Under the pieces are notes generated by a model, which was not told the origin of the DNA, searched no databases, and saw only the letters and a program-made list of their open reading frames with translations. Shown piece after piece: positions 43,515-54,959 of a stretch of DNA of 64,000 bases. The stretch's first letter is position 1; every line of letters starts with the position of its first letter. Location of the stretch: positions 65,531,922 through 65,595,921 of the forward strand of contig OX465282.1 of NCBI GenBank assembly GCA_949987705.1, written 5' to 3'. The DNA is from Thereva unica. Its lineage: Eukaryota; Arthropoda; Insecta; Diptera; Therevidae. The translations under genes were made by a program, and so were the position numbers.

Positions 43515-43817
43515 TTAACTAAAGTAAGAAATGAAAATGTTTGATTCAAATTTATCTAAGTATTGCGTAAAAACCGCATCGATCGTCGTTTTATATTTGG
43601 TAGTACTAAGTTTCCGATCATTGGACATATTTAAATTAAGTGTTGCATTTAAAAATTCAATTAATGGTAGATTTTTATCATCTGCAAAGTTAATATTGAA
43701 GTCTCCACTTAAAATCATCGGTACATTATCATATTTTTCGCCGAATATTTTTTCGAGAATTTCAGAACCTATCATCAATCGTAATTCCATAAGAAGTATA
43801 AAGTGCCCAGCTAGCAC
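43515..43817 (-). pseudogene. endonuclease fragment of a Helentron-type element
   Basis: Reads YDNVPMILSGDFNINFADD, LNLNMSNDRKLSTTKYKTTIDAVF and FISYFS: an endonuclease/exonuclease/phosphatase-fold domain with catalytic GDFN and the Thr-Thr-Ile-Asp motif, as found in Helentron proteins. It ends at 43515, just before the replicase fragment; normally the endonuclease follows the helicase, so the order points to rearrangement or two copies in tandem. Confidence 0.6.
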
Positions 43818-44937
43818 AAACGAGTAGCAATGGAGTTAATCTAACATGTAAAAGAGTCGCAAGATAAGATATGTAGTGCGACTGTAGCTCCATTGCGACT
43901 GAAAAAGCAGATCTTTATTGTTTATTTTGTAACAACTTTGGTCACAACGAGGCGAAAAATGTGCTGTGGCTATGTTTTAAATGTGTTGTTGCCACAAACT
44001 AAAGTTGCATACAACAAGATGAAACATTTTGAACATCCGGAAAAGTTATAATTCTTTATATTATATACATATTTTTAACAACAAAGCACAGCGCAGTTTT
44101 AAATGTGTTTCAAAAGTCATAATGGAATGAAATAAAAAGACACATTACTCATTACGTACTTTAAAATTGACAAATTGCGGAATTTTACTCCAAAATTATA
44201 AAGCGAATGCCATTTTGTTGATGAATATGGGTATTTTACCTCTGGAATATTCACGCGCCACTCAAAAACAGAACATTTAGAAAATAAGTGGAGAAAACTT
44301 CGATATTTTTTAGCAGCATGGCAATCTGTAAACTACAGCTAACTTCATTTTTTTAAGTTCCTAGTGTCATTTTGCGCTAAAAAATGGCTATAAGAAATAT
44401 AAAATACAATATAAAATAACATTGGTTTCTTTAAATAAAACTGCACAGTGTAGAAAAAAGAGAGAATCATGAAAAATATGGCGAACATGAAGCCTTTTGA
44501 CAGCGATTTTTCCAAGTCCTTGTATCTGAACAAAAACCTCCCTGCAGCGTTTTGAACATTTAAAATGTAGCACTGACTTGATAAAAACTTATAACAACTA
44601 AGTCACTTTAAGGTTGTTAACTAGTTACTCTATTTGTGACAGTTACAATATAATAACAATTTTGAAATATGCTACAAAAGGAAATGTTTTAATAACTTTA
44701 ATTTAATTTAAATATTACATATTTTTTTGCAACTTTTATGGAACCATTTAACAACAAGTGCATTTTCCCGTAACAAATTTAAAACTGTAGTGTAACTGAA
44801 CCCGATGATTTGTTGTAAATTGCTAATTCGAAGCAATAATACAATTTACATGTGACTACATTTGTTTAAACAAACTGGATTTCGACATAATTGTAACATA
44901 AATTTGTTACAAATTTAAATCTGTGCTAGCTGGGTGG
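43807..44937. mobile_element. TIR element with CCCAGCTAGCACA ends
   Basis: CCCAGCTAGCACA at 43807-43819 and its exact complement at 44925-44937. AT-rich interior without a transposase. No clear target duplication. It overlaps the end of the endonuclease fragment, whose last residues it supplies. Confidence 0.6.
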
Positions 44938-45604
44938 TGTACCTTTCAAGTATCGCAACCACGTTTTTATTTTTCTTTTGTTGACTATACCATAAAGGTA
45001 GCTGGATTTGTGTATTTTCATTTTCGATACTTAATTGAATAATAGTAGGCGGTCAGATTTATTTTTTTATTCAAAATCAAAAAGTTTTTGATTATAATCG
45101 ATTGAGCGCGTGCGCCAGTCATGAGCATGTCGGTGACGCGAACCCATAACATTTTCCCCTATCAAAAAGTGCCCAACACGGCTAAAGAAGTTTTCACTTC
45201 AAAAAATATTTCTCCGTTCTGCAAGGAGCTTTCATTCTTTTTCCATATCTCAGTGGCAGCCATTTTCCACAAATAACGTTTTTTTGTCTCACTTTTGTTT
45301 GAGATTTCAGCATTCTTCCCTTCGTTACAAAATGTCGCGTAACACGGCTTGTGATACTTGGCATTGACCTCTAATAAATTCGGGGTTTTGTAAGTAAATC
45401 GCGGACATTTTTAGTGACCTTGTTGCTTTGTAAAATATTTTCACATATTTGGAATGGCCTCGATATTACTGCTGATAAGTTTTTTCAATGATTACATATA
45501 AAACTCAAATTCTCCCAGTCAAAAGATCTGTGCTTCGTATACGTTTCTGTGAGTTACCATCAGTATCAAATTCTGAACTTTTGCGAGTCCGCTCCTTTTT
45601 ATTG
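44938..45604. other. intronic stretch without a recognisable gene
   Basis: No motif assigned. Confidence 0.35.
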
Positions 45605-46037
45605 CATGTATAGATTTTTTCAAACTCCGTGACACAAAACACAGGTTCTGCGCACCTCATTGCCAAATTAATAAATGTTGTTCTATCATTTCCCCGCTTT
45701 TTAGTTAAAACGGCAACAAACGCAGAAAAAACTCAACAAAATTATTTGGGAAGGAATGCGCGCATGCCGAATGAATAAAGTTAATTAATCTTTATATGTG
45801 TTGAGCAGAGCTTTTAAATACATGTAAAACTCCTGCTCAACCAAGTCAGTTTATCCATCGTAATAAGCATAATTTTACTATAATTATGCTAAATATTTCT
45901 TATCCCTAAATTTAAAATAAATTAAAAGAATTTCTGGAAAAATTTCTTTTAAAGATATGAGCATTTTCATTCATAAATTGAGAGTTCTCCGCAGCCGCAA
46001 GGAACATAACCTCTCCAAGCAGAAGCGCGTTTGCGAC

Positions 46038-47013
46038 TAGGGTTGGCCGATTACATCGTGATTAATCGGACAATCGATTATTCGATTCGATTAATCGAAA
46101 CAATCGCATCGTTTTTTTCCTATCCGATTACATCGAAAATCGATTATTTCATGCGATTATTGCATCCGATTATTGAAAAATAAGAAAATAGTTTTTGGAT
46201 TGTTAAAAATTGTAAAACAACAGATAAAAGGTTGACAGAATTTGAACCTAGATAATTGTTATTAGGTTGGCAGTACAACTGCTTCACCACACGTCCCTAT
46301 ACCAAACGCAAGTATTAAAAAGATCTAGGTAAGGTAAACACCTTGTCATGTCGGTTGGCATTCGCGACTAAAATTCTTGTGCGTCGATCATACGTTGAAC
46401 AGAGGGATAGTAGTTTTTGTTCGGCAAAACGGGCACCGCTCAGCGAAACTCTGTGGTCAAAATATAATCTTAAGTAACTTCCTTCTAGATTGAAAAGTCT
46501 CTCTAGAGTCTATATACTCTGTTATCAAAAATTATTCTATGATCTTTTCAGATGTATATTCTATATGGTTGCGAGTAGGTGGAATAAAAATATCGCGGCT
46601 AGGTTGTGACAGTTCCTTCCTCTCTTCTCTCTATCTTCCGGCTAGAGCTGCTGTTCGACAGCGTATACGGAAAAATAAGATTGTCGACTGTACAAAGGGA
46701 CTTTCCCTAAGCCTCTAGTCTGTCACATAAAAAAAAGAAAAAAAAGTCTTTATTCTAAAGAATTGTAAAATTTCTTAATTGTATAATCACTACCTATAAT
46801 TTAATTTTGGTAATTTTATATTACTATATTACTTTGTGCAACAAAAAATTAAAAATAACAGTAGAAAAGTGTTTTTATCAATTTTCATTGAAAATTATTC
46901 GATTATTACATTAATCGATTATTTTCAAACGATTAATCGATTAGAGATAGTCGAATGATCCGATTAATCGGCATTCGATTAATCAACATTTTTTTAGTAA
47001 CCGGCCATCCCTA
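46038..47013. mobile_element. non-autonomous hAT-like element with perfect 8-bp duplication
   Basis: Ends TAGGGTTGGCCG and CGGCCATCCCTA. TTTGCGAC lies at both 46030-46037 and 47014-47021. Subterminal regions are crowded with ATCGATTAATCG-type motifs. It contains a SINE-like copy (46570-46745) but no transposase. Confidence 0.88.
46570..46745 (+). repeat. dispersed SINE-like repeat, second copy
   Basis: Same order as 52876-53050: GAGTAGGTGG, GGTTGTGACAG, CTAGAGCTGCTGTTCGACA, AGATTGTCG, CTCTAGTCT(G/T)TCACAT plus an A-rich tail. Confidence 0.75.
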
Positions 47014-48244
47014 TTTGCGACTGACGGAAAATGTCAACAATCTAGTAATTAAAGTGATAAAAACACAAATTTCGTATTTTTTAGTAGAAATTATAGTTGT
47101 TTTCAAACCTCGTGACATCCCGCGCATGTTCCCCAGCTAAGCTCTTAAAAATGTTTAAAAGTTCAGACAAAAGCTTCAGTTAACTCCTCCTATCAAATCA
47201 CTTGTTGCCATGTAACCAGTCGCGACTGCGTATTGCTACCGGGAGGTGTATCTTTCTGGGACTTCAATGATTATTTAAAAAATTTACAAATTATGACTGA
47301 CAAAACACCCGTTTTTATATATTTTTTTTATTTTAAGGTTATTATATTTTACACATATGCTACAGAAATAATTTGTAGTAATTTCTCCTAAAAAATACGA
47401 AATTTGTGTTTTTATCACTTTGATTACTAGATTGTTGACATTTCCTGCCAGTCGCATACGCGCTTCTGCCCGGGGAGGTTGTGTTGCTTGCGACTGCGGG
47501 GAACTGTCGATTTATGAATGAAAACGCTCATTTATTCAAAAGAATTTTTTTCAGCATTTTTTTTAAATTATTTTAAATTTCGAAATGAGAAATATTTCGC
47601 ATAATTAAAGTAAAATTATGCTTACATATTATGTTGAATAAACTGTCTTTGTTGAGCAGGGCTTCACATGTGTTTAAAAGCTCTGCTCAACACATATAAA
47701 GATAAATTAACTTTATTCATTCGGCATGCGCGCATCCCTTCCCAAAATATTTTGTTGAGTTTTTTCCGTGTTTGTTGCCGTTTTAACTAAAAAGAGGGGA
47801 AATGATAGAACATTATTTATAAAATTTGGCAACGAGGTGCGCAGAACTGCTCAAATTTTTTGTGTCACGGAGTTTGAAAAATTCTATACTACAAATTATT
47901 TCTGTTGCATATGTTTAAAATATAAAAACCTTAATATAAAAAAAAATATATAAAAACGGGTGTTTTTCAGTCATAATTTGTAATTTTTTTAAATAATCAT
48001 TGAATTCCCAGAAAAATACACCTCCCTTCAGCAATACGCAGTCGCGACTGATTACATGGCAGCAAGTGGTTTAATAGGAAGAGTTAAATAAAGCTTTTGT
48101 CTGAGCTTTTAAACATTTTTAAGAACTTTCCTGGGGAACATGCGTGGGATGTCACGACGTTTGAAATCAACTGATGGCGAGATAAAGTGAAAATTTCGTT
48201 CAAACCGCACTTACGAAAAAAATGCATTTTCATGATTTTTTTAT

Positions 48245-48350
48245 ACGTTGGCCATGTCCAAACTTCGGCCAAAATCAACTGTAGATGCATTTTTCCATCC
48301 TCTATCGATTGCAATTAGTCTCAACCGGTTATCTCATTTCCATCACTACA
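48245..48350 (+). repeat. segment shared in inverse orientation with 34890-34998
   Basis: CATGTCCAAACTTCGGCC through CTCATTTCCATCAC; see 34890-34998. Confidence 0.8.
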
Positions 48351-48364
48351 GGCGAAAAAATGGG

Positions 48365-49105
48365 TTGCCCTGCAGGCCTATAATAATAGGCTTATTAAAG
48401 AGACCTTTCAAATCAATAAAAATCACAAATCAGTTCTTAATAACCATACCGATTATAAAAATAATTTAAAATTCTTAAATAATTTTATCAATAATTACAT
48501 TTAAATTGGGTTCTTCCCAATATATTTCATCCCACAACCATATTGCAGTAATTAAAACTATTATCTTAGACGTTGGCTCTTCTTATTTTTATTTAGTTTC
48601 TCCAATGTTTTCAACTTTTTTTTTCACTTTACAGTTTTACGTTCATCCCGTAAGAGTTAGAGCACTTGTGATGTGTAATATTTCTTCTACAAAAGTAAAA
48701 AACAAAAAAAGGAAAATGTATAAAAACTAATAAAACAATTAAATTCCATTAACAATAACAGAAACAAAATCATACAAATAAAATATAAAAAAATATGGTC
48801 ATGTTACATTTTATAATCAAATTCAAATCCAAACAAATAGTACGATGATCTGACGCATTGGCTTTTTGATGTTAAGCAGAAACTATATGTGAATATTGTT
48901 CCTAAATTTTGGTAAGCTCATAAATTACTTCCTTAATAATATGTTAATTACTAGTTGAGATTTATAAATCAAGATCAATTATTTCATTATATTATTAAAA
49001 AAAATTGTATATTTTAGCTGATGATAGCATAAATATTAATGCCGAAACGTCCATTCTTCCATTATAAAAATGTGTATATTAAAAATAAAGGATCACCTAG
49101 GCTCA
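48365..49105 (+). repeat. Penelope-like terminal region, second copy without coding part
   Basis: Long high-identity match to the reverse complement of 31975-32707, including ATGATAGCATAAATATTAAT and GATCACCTAGG near the end. No GIY-YIG or RT sequence is attached. Confidence 0.8.
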
Positions 49106-49279
49106 ATTTTGATGTTTTTAATGTATTACTTATGGATTCTACATAACCTTAAGATCTAATAGTAATAATGTTACAATATTGCTAACTAAGCGTCTGAGTG
49201 GCCGGATGCTTCCGAAGTCGAGGTCATCGATGGTGGCTTGTGCCGTAAGGCTCGTGAGCTTTTGGTTGGGGTAATGTGT

Positions 49280-49445
49280 TGTCAATACAATTCAATACAA
49301 GGCGGAATGTAGGATTTGTAGATTGTAGTCGGGGCAGCTGGCTGAAGGAGGAACTTCCACCTCTTGAGGAATCTCAGGCATTGATAAGCTTGTTTGGCAA
49401 TTTGGAATATGTGATTACTCCATCGCAGATCTGGCACCTTATTCT
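49280..49445 (-). pseudogene. short LINE RT C-terminal fragment
   Basis: The minus strand reads LRWSNHIFQIAKQAYQCLRF, then TIYKSYIPPCIEL, matching the W-x-x-H-I...A...L-x-x-LY-x-SYI-P-x-x-E-Y pattern that follows the RT palm in CR1/jockey-like LINEs. Both sides are lost. Confidence 0.55.
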
Positions 49446-49499
49446 CTATTACAATATTATGTATGTAGATAACAAAAAGTTACTCTACCACGACTAAAA

Positions 49500-49682
49500 A
49501 AGTTTCACTTCAAAAGTTGTAGGTAAAATATTTTTTATAGGTAATTCTAAATTTTTTAATGTGCCCAAAATCATGTTTTGCAGATTTGTTCTTTGTTTCA
49601 TTTTACCCTTTTCTAGTCCTGAACTATGCAAACATATATTTTTTTTTTTGTTAAAAGGAGTTGCAACGCACGCGGTGGTAAG
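49500..49682 (-). repeat. second copy of the ACCCGCGTGCGTTGCAAC repeat family
   Basis: Reverse complement of 24720-24880: CACCGCGTGCGTTGCAAC, then AACAAATCTGCAAAA and AGA(A/G)TTACCTATAAAAAATA in the same order. Confidence 0.65.
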
Positions 49683-49689
49683 TGACGTT

Positions 49690-51050
49690 TAATTTAACAA
49701 ATGACAATTTGGCAGTTTAATTTAGAAAAAGAAGTTACTTTAAATTTCGTTCTAATAAAATACTACAAAAATAATTGAAACTGTGAAAATGTATAAATTA
49801 AAATTCAAACAGAAGCTTACTCGCCTTTCAATTAGTTTTAATTCTAATTTATTCACTCACACAGGTTAACTTATTTGAAGTATTTATAATTTAATTCTAC
49901 GGTGAAGTCGTGGTTGTAACTCCTCCCCTCCTAAGGGTAATTTGAGGATTTTATACTTCACGTGCTTCTTCTTTTTTAGTTGTTTCCAGGGTGTCCCTTC
50001 AATAATTAGAGACTATTGCTAAACTGATGACAGTCGAATACCTTAAGGTGATTTAGTATCTTTCGTCAATATTCCAATCGCTGCTATGTGCTCTATCCTC
50101 CATTTACGAGTATATGTACTAAGTTTTTTGGCTTAATTTTTTGATTATTTGGCTTCTTTGTATTCATTACATATATAGGTATTACTTGAATTGAGTACCA
50201 GTATGCTGTTAGATTTGATTATTTTATATGTGCTTGCTGGTACAAAGGTTGCAGTAGTTGTTAAAAGTTTCGGGTAAAGATTAACAGTGATTAGTTTGCC
50301 GCATTGCATTTCCTCCTCCATCTCTTGTTCGGTCAATTTGCAGACAGGAAAACTCTTTAAAAATAGTGTGTGCTTTTTTATATATAAAAACTAAGCTTAG
50401 AAATCACCCTTTGCACTACTGTTCAGTCATGCCGTTAGTCATGCTGCAATGTTTAGTGTAAATTTAGTTTGAAGGATAGAGTAGAATAGGACAAGTTAAC
50501 CGGGGGGCTGGAGGTGGGGTGTACGAACTGATTCAATCAATGTATCGCAATTGCGATCTTCAAAATTCTTTTTTTCAATATGTCGTTCGAATCGCGAGTT
50601 CATACAAAAATCCCATATTAAATGCACTAAATCTTCCAATTTTCCAGGCAACTTTCTAATTGTTCTTTTCAAAAAAACCTTATTCGGACTATTACGCACA
50701 CTTAATTACCAGCTGGTTTCAAGTGATTTCGTTTTTATTCATACAGCTTACAAAAGACCGGTTGTAGATAGGTCTTGGTTCGACGAACAAAAAAGCAATT
50801 GAGGGGGGCGGTGGGAGGGAGGGGGCAGATGGGTAAATCGTAATCGGTTTAGCAGCTAGGGCATTTTGAAATTTTGACGTTCCATTTTTACATAATCCCC
50901 TGTATTTTCGACTATAACCTATTTACATGAATAAGGTAGCAGAGTCCGCAGAAACTCCGGCTGATAAAGATTGTAGAAGAGGTTTTACAAGGTACTGAAG
51001 TGTACCAAGGGGGCCTTCCTTGTATTCAAAAGTTTGGCAAAAATGAGTAC
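49690..51050. other. intronic stretch without a recognisable gene
   Basis: Opposed small ORFs at 50496-50802 overlap. They resemble nothing I can name and are probably chance. Confidence 0.35.
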
Positions 51051-51289
51051 TCTGTGTCAATTGTCGAGAGGAGGCTAACGAATACCTCCGAAAGTGGTGG
51101 CAGCCGATTTGTCAAAACCCGAGAAGCGTCACTACAGACAAGTTAGCAAGTCCTAATCCCACCTCCCGTGGTGCCCCTTGGGGTACTTCTTCAAAAAAAG
51201 AGCTAACGGGTGACGGGAGAGCTCTCTGCGACACAAAAAAGAGTTTTAAGTCGGTTGGGCTGAGAGTTAACAACCCGCTCCGATAAGAA

Positions 51290-51640
51290 ACACCATTGCT
51301 ACGAATCGGCAAACAATGCCTCGGAACCGGATGAACAACACGACGACGACCTTTGCTTTTCGAACCAGGACCGGAATCAGATCATGAAATGTGAGAAAAC
51401 TGCTTGCTGATGGGCGGCTGAATGAAGCCTCAACGAGATGAATCGATATAATATCCAAATCATGGGAGTTAGCGAGACCAGATGGCCCGATGCGAGGGAA
51501 CATACCTGTCCAAAGGGTGAGTCCTGTTTACATTCTGGGAAAAACGAAACTGAAAGCTCTACGAATGGCATTGCCGTAATACTCACCAAAGAAGCTCCAA
51601 GGCAGCTCCAGCCTCACGCCGTGAACACCCGCAAACAAGC
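51290..51640 (+). pseudogene. RTE-like LINE, endonuclease N-terminal fragment
   Basis: LLADGRLNEAS near 51400, then a frame change, then MNRYNIQIMGVSETRWPD from 51438 and SGKNETES..NGIAVILTKEA to about 51600. This is the typical start of RTE-clade endonucleases (YNI-x-I-x-G-x-SE-x-RW; GVA-I-x-L). It then ends abruptly. The GC-richer 51050-51290 may be the 5' UTR. It could be of the same clade as 18423-19627. Confidence 0.65.
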
Positions 51641-52575
51641 GCAAACGCGACTAGCTCGCGCCTTGCTTTCCGTTCCGAGTGGATACGGCGTAAATTCTTG
51701 CCGTCAATTCACGGCTTGAGAGTGAATAGAAGTTCAGATCTTCAGGCCCGAACTGACGATAAATACGAGTTTGGAGCCTTAAGATATTGGTAAATCCTAC
51801 ACAAAAATTTGTTGTCGATTGTTTAGTGTCCACCGGCTATCCAAACGCGCGTCTCGTCGAATGCTGCAGTGTACGAGCCAAGTAATACTGACCCGCGAAA
51901 AAGCCCTTAGAATTTAGAACTACAAGAAGACACACGCCGAATTTTAGCGTAATGAAATGCTTGTTGAGTGAGGGCTCACGTTTTGGTAGTTATGTGTCCA
52001 CTACGAGCGCAAAAGCGAGTGGAATAGAGAAGGGCAAGGAGTACAAATTATCAGTTATCTCAAATAAAATCTTACTCTTAACACCCCCTTCCGCCCAGAT
52101 GAACTTTTTACACGCCTTTCACTTCGAATTCTAATGAGCTGATGGCATTTCATTTTAATGTAAACAAAGAAGATATAATTTGACACTCAACTGACCCAGA
52201 TTGCACTACGGTTACGCACACGGATTTTATAAGCGAGCGTCTTTCCTCCAGTTCTAAGCAAAGGCCCGCCTTGCTGTGGTTACGACCATAATTACGTATT
52301 TGTAGTGTAAATAGCCTCACCGCAAGCTCTTGAGCCCTTGTTACAGCTGCGGAGCGAAGATCTGGCACATCGCTGATGGGCCCTTGGCCGAACTGCCGAC
52401 ATTATTGCAGTCGTCGGTATTCAAGGAAGCACTGCGATGCCCCGTTTCAGACCCTGAGGTCTGACTCGACTTCTGTGCTGCCACCCCAGCAATTACCTTC
52501 CGGGAACCGAGTTTTATGCGATGATAGTCGCCAGCACTTTCTTGGTAGTCAGTGTAACACTGTTGTGGAAGTAAC
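51641..52575. other. intronic stretch without a recognisable gene
   Basis: Relatively GC-rich, short ORFs only. Confidence 0.3.
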
Positions 52576-52576
52576 C

Positions 52577-53050
52577 GGTAGTCTAGAGGTAAAGGGGCCT
52601 CGGTAGTCTAGAGGTAAGGCGCTTGACTACTATCCCCGAGGTCCCGGGTTCGAATCCCGGCCAGCCCCACGGTCCTTCGCCTTTTCCACTTTCTCACCTA
52701 TATAACTTTCTTCTTCCCTCTTTACATTCCTGATTCCTTCTGTCATAGTCTTCCTTAGCCCTTCCCCGCTCCACCAAAGCGCATGTCATCGGTTGGTTGA
52801 TGAGATTCCACTCGCTTCAGGAGGCATAACACTCCAGCGAGTTGTTTCTCGATGCCCCGATGTCAAAGTCGCGACAGTAATGGTGGGAGTAGGTGGACTG
52901 AAAAATATCTCTGGTAGGTTGTGACAGCTCCTTCCTTTCCCGACTAGAGCTGCTGTTCGACATATTGCACTCTATATGAAGAAAATAGATTGTCGGCACA
53001 GTATAAAGGGCGTTTCCTGAGACTCTAGTCTTTCACATAAAAAAAAACGC
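52577..53050 (+). mobile_element. tRNA-headed SINE-like element
   Basis: A tRNA-like head (52594-52669) is followed by a pyrimidine-rich body, then the dispersed repeat ending CTAGTCTTTCACAT plus an A-run (53028-53046). The 3' part is shared with 46570-46745 and 4118-4235. Whether head and 3' part belong to one unit is inferred from spacing only. Confidence 0.5.
52594..52669 (+). repeat. tRNA-like SINE head or tRNA pseudogene
   Basis: A box TAGTCTAGAGG (52604) and B box GGTTCGAATCC within a perfect 5-bp T stem (CCGGG/CCCGG). GGGGC pairs with GCCCC at the ends, but two acceptor pairs mismatch and the anticodon arm does not fold normally. GGTAGTCTAGAGGTAA is duplicated (52577 and 52602). Confidence 0.6.
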
Positions 53051-53688
53051 CAGTGTAATATCAAGAGCACCTTTGCCCTTGATGTTGGAGACGTTACTGC
53101 TCAAGCATTCTGCGGTTGCACCGTTTTAGAAGATCAGTAGCTGGTAAATTGGGCGAGCGGACACTTTACTCAGCTCATCTTAGTCCTCTTCTGCTCCTAT
53201 TGTTCCGGGTTTCTTTGAACGAACTGCCCTCAAGCTCAGTTTTTCCCGCTGGTTTTGTCATTAATCAACTGATTGGTAAGGACTTACAAAAACAGCAAAA
53301 GACCCACAATTAAACAATCTCCTCATAAAAATACAATTTTATGGATCTTGTTTTCATCTGACCATTAACCCAATTTCATAACATGAATTTACCTTAAATA
53401 GGATAAATTTCAAAAAAAAATTAAAATACATACATACATATAATGTAAAATTTTTATTTTATAAAAACCCAAATTTTTCAATTTTAAATTAAAAACTAAT
53501 TGCCTATTTTTTGAGATATACGCCTTTAACTATTTTACGAGGATTTCTAAAAACTAAATATACATATGTATTTTTAGTAGAAATTCTAGTTGTCGAATGA
53601 TAAAATTGTTTGTATTAATATTATACTGTAACTACATCCAATGAAGCAATCTTAGCTAAATAATAAACCTTTCCTTACCGTTCCACAG
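53051..53688. other. end of the long host intron
   Basis: AT-rich without a gene. CCTTACCGTTCCACAG precedes the acceptor at 53687-53688. Confidence 0.5.
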
Positions 53689-53788
53689 ATGCCTCCAGTG
53701 GTCACGCCTCGGAAACGTCTAGTGACGATGACTACGAAGACTATGACCAAGATGCGGCAATCGATAAACAGCTAAAATCTATTCTTCA
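53689..53788 (+). CDS. host gene, penultimate exon
   Basis: 100-bp exon between a TTCCACAG acceptor and a CA/GTAAAT donor. Reads ASSGHASETSSDDDYEDYDQ, then QLKSIL, in the frame set by the exon ending at 13914. It ends with two codon bases (CA), completed by G of the next exon to give Gln. Highly acidic. Confidence 0.7.
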
Positions 53789-53838
53789 GTAAATTCTTAA
53801 AGTTAAATATCTCGCAAAATTAAATGTTGTTATTTTAG
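53789..53838 (+). other. 50-bp host intron
   Basis: GTAAAT...ATTTTAG; its removal keeps the frame open. Length is near the usual minimum for insects. Confidence 0.75.
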
Positions 53839-54898
53839 GGAGGAGCACCCACAAGAACAGCAAAAGCCGGCTCGAGCCTTAAAAGGAAAACGTTCAAAAA
53901 ATAAAAAAAAATCTGTCCGTACTCTTAGTGACAGAACACAGACCAATCCAGAGGAAATCGACCAAGAAAAGCAAACTGAAGTGACAACCCCAACAGAATC
54001 GGACGTTCCTGAACTACCAAAAATTAAGTTTAGTGAACGAATTACCGAAAATGCAATAAAACCTAAATCAAAACCAGGCTACGAGGTCCATGAAACTCCA
54101 GAAGAAAACGAAAAAAATTTCAACCAGAAGCGACCAGAATATAATCGCCAATTTTTCCAAGGTACTGCCACAAATCATGGTAAGCCTCACAAATATAATA
54201 CAAAATCTGCAAAGCGTCGACCAAGTGGTGGAGGTTACGAAGCATTTATAGTACATGACGAAGAAGATGAGAACGACTTTAAGGAACACGACCTACGAGA
54301 CAAAGGCCGACACTCCTTAATAAATTCTCATTATCCGACTTCAGGCATTAACCATAATAAGAAAGCTAGTAAGGAGAAAAATTACGACGAGCACGCCGAT
54401 TACAACGAGGCGGAAGAGGAAGCGGAACTTAGCGATGAAGATGAAAATTTCCCTGTGGTTCAAGAGGAGAATTTAAGTCCTACCGGCCCTATTTCAACTG
54501 ATGAGGCAAGAAACGAGCAAGAAGATGACGAAGACGAAGTAGAATATTCTAACGATGATATTGATTACGACGACATCACACCACACCAACAAAAAAATTC
54601 CAATTACGAAGATTATACAAATGACCGCAATGAAGATTATGATTACACTGATAGAAAGAAAGATGCAGAGCCCACGGCTTTTAAACAAGATGAGATCCCG
54701 CACGAAAATGTCCCCGAATACGATTATGAATACTATGACGATGGGGACGCCGGTAGTGAAAAAGAGAAAAACATTCAAACTAAGCCTGAAACTTATGCAA
54801 AATTTTCCTCACGAGACAAAGAAAATGACAGCGACTACGACATAGCATATGACTATGGGAATGAGCAAGTACAACAAGCTGATGACGATTATGACTGA
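53839..54898 (+). CDS. host gene, last exon; acidic Asp/Glu/Tyr-rich protein
   Basis: 353-codon exon to TGA at 54896-54898. It starts EEHPQEQQKPARA, then a basic patch (KGKRSKNKKK near 53885), a middle region with scattered Lys/Arg, and a long acidic C-terminal half full of Asp, Glu and Tyr (YEDYTNDRNEDYDYTD, EYDYEYYDD). No enzyme motif, Cys pair or membrane segment. Composition suggests a disordered, perhaps secreted, protein that could bind calcium or cationic partners; this is inference only. Codon use and lack of stops over >1 kb support a real gene. Family not recognised. Confidence 0.75.
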
Positions 54899-54943
54899 TT
54901 TTGTTGTTTAAGTTAAAATATTCCTATATTTATTGCATTTTTA

Positions 54944-54958
54944 AATAAATCTAATAAA
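54944..54958 (+). promoter_or_regulatory. polyadenylation signals of the host gene
   Basis: AATAAA at 54944-54949 and 54953-54958, about 46-60 bp after the stop codon, followed by a T-rich stretch. Confidence 0.7.
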
Positions 54959-54959
54959 A

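Larger units (their letters stand above)
45605..48170. repeat. compound long inverted repeat (A-B-A'-B' order)
   Basis: A (45605-46037 continuing at 47022-47095) is the reverse complement of A' (47383-47905); e.g. CGGCATGCGCGCAT near 47725 mirrors 45755. B (47100-47325) is the reverse complement of B' (47940-48168), e.g. the AATACGCAGTCGCGACTG mirror. The order is not a simple palindrome, so two overlapping foldbacks or a duplicated one are likely. A is split by a hAT-like insertion. Confidence 0.75.
13915..53688 (+). other. very long host intron (39.8 kb) packed with mobile elements
   Basis: GT at 13915-13916 and AG at 53687-53688. Both bordering exons are acidic/hydrophilic and agree in phase. 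Everything between is mobile or repeat DNA or unrecognised sequence; no other host exon was found. The limits are inferred from splice sites and composition, not from a transcript. Confidence 0.6.

Noticed and set aside
52594..52669. Functional tRNA gene
   Set aside because: T stem and boxes are good, but the acceptor stem has two mismatches and an extra base and the anticodon arm does not fold.
54068..54845. ORFs in other frames of the last host exon
   Set aside because: The acidic GA(A/T)/TA(T/C)-rich codons give long antisense or shifted frames; the plus frame agrees with two splice joints.
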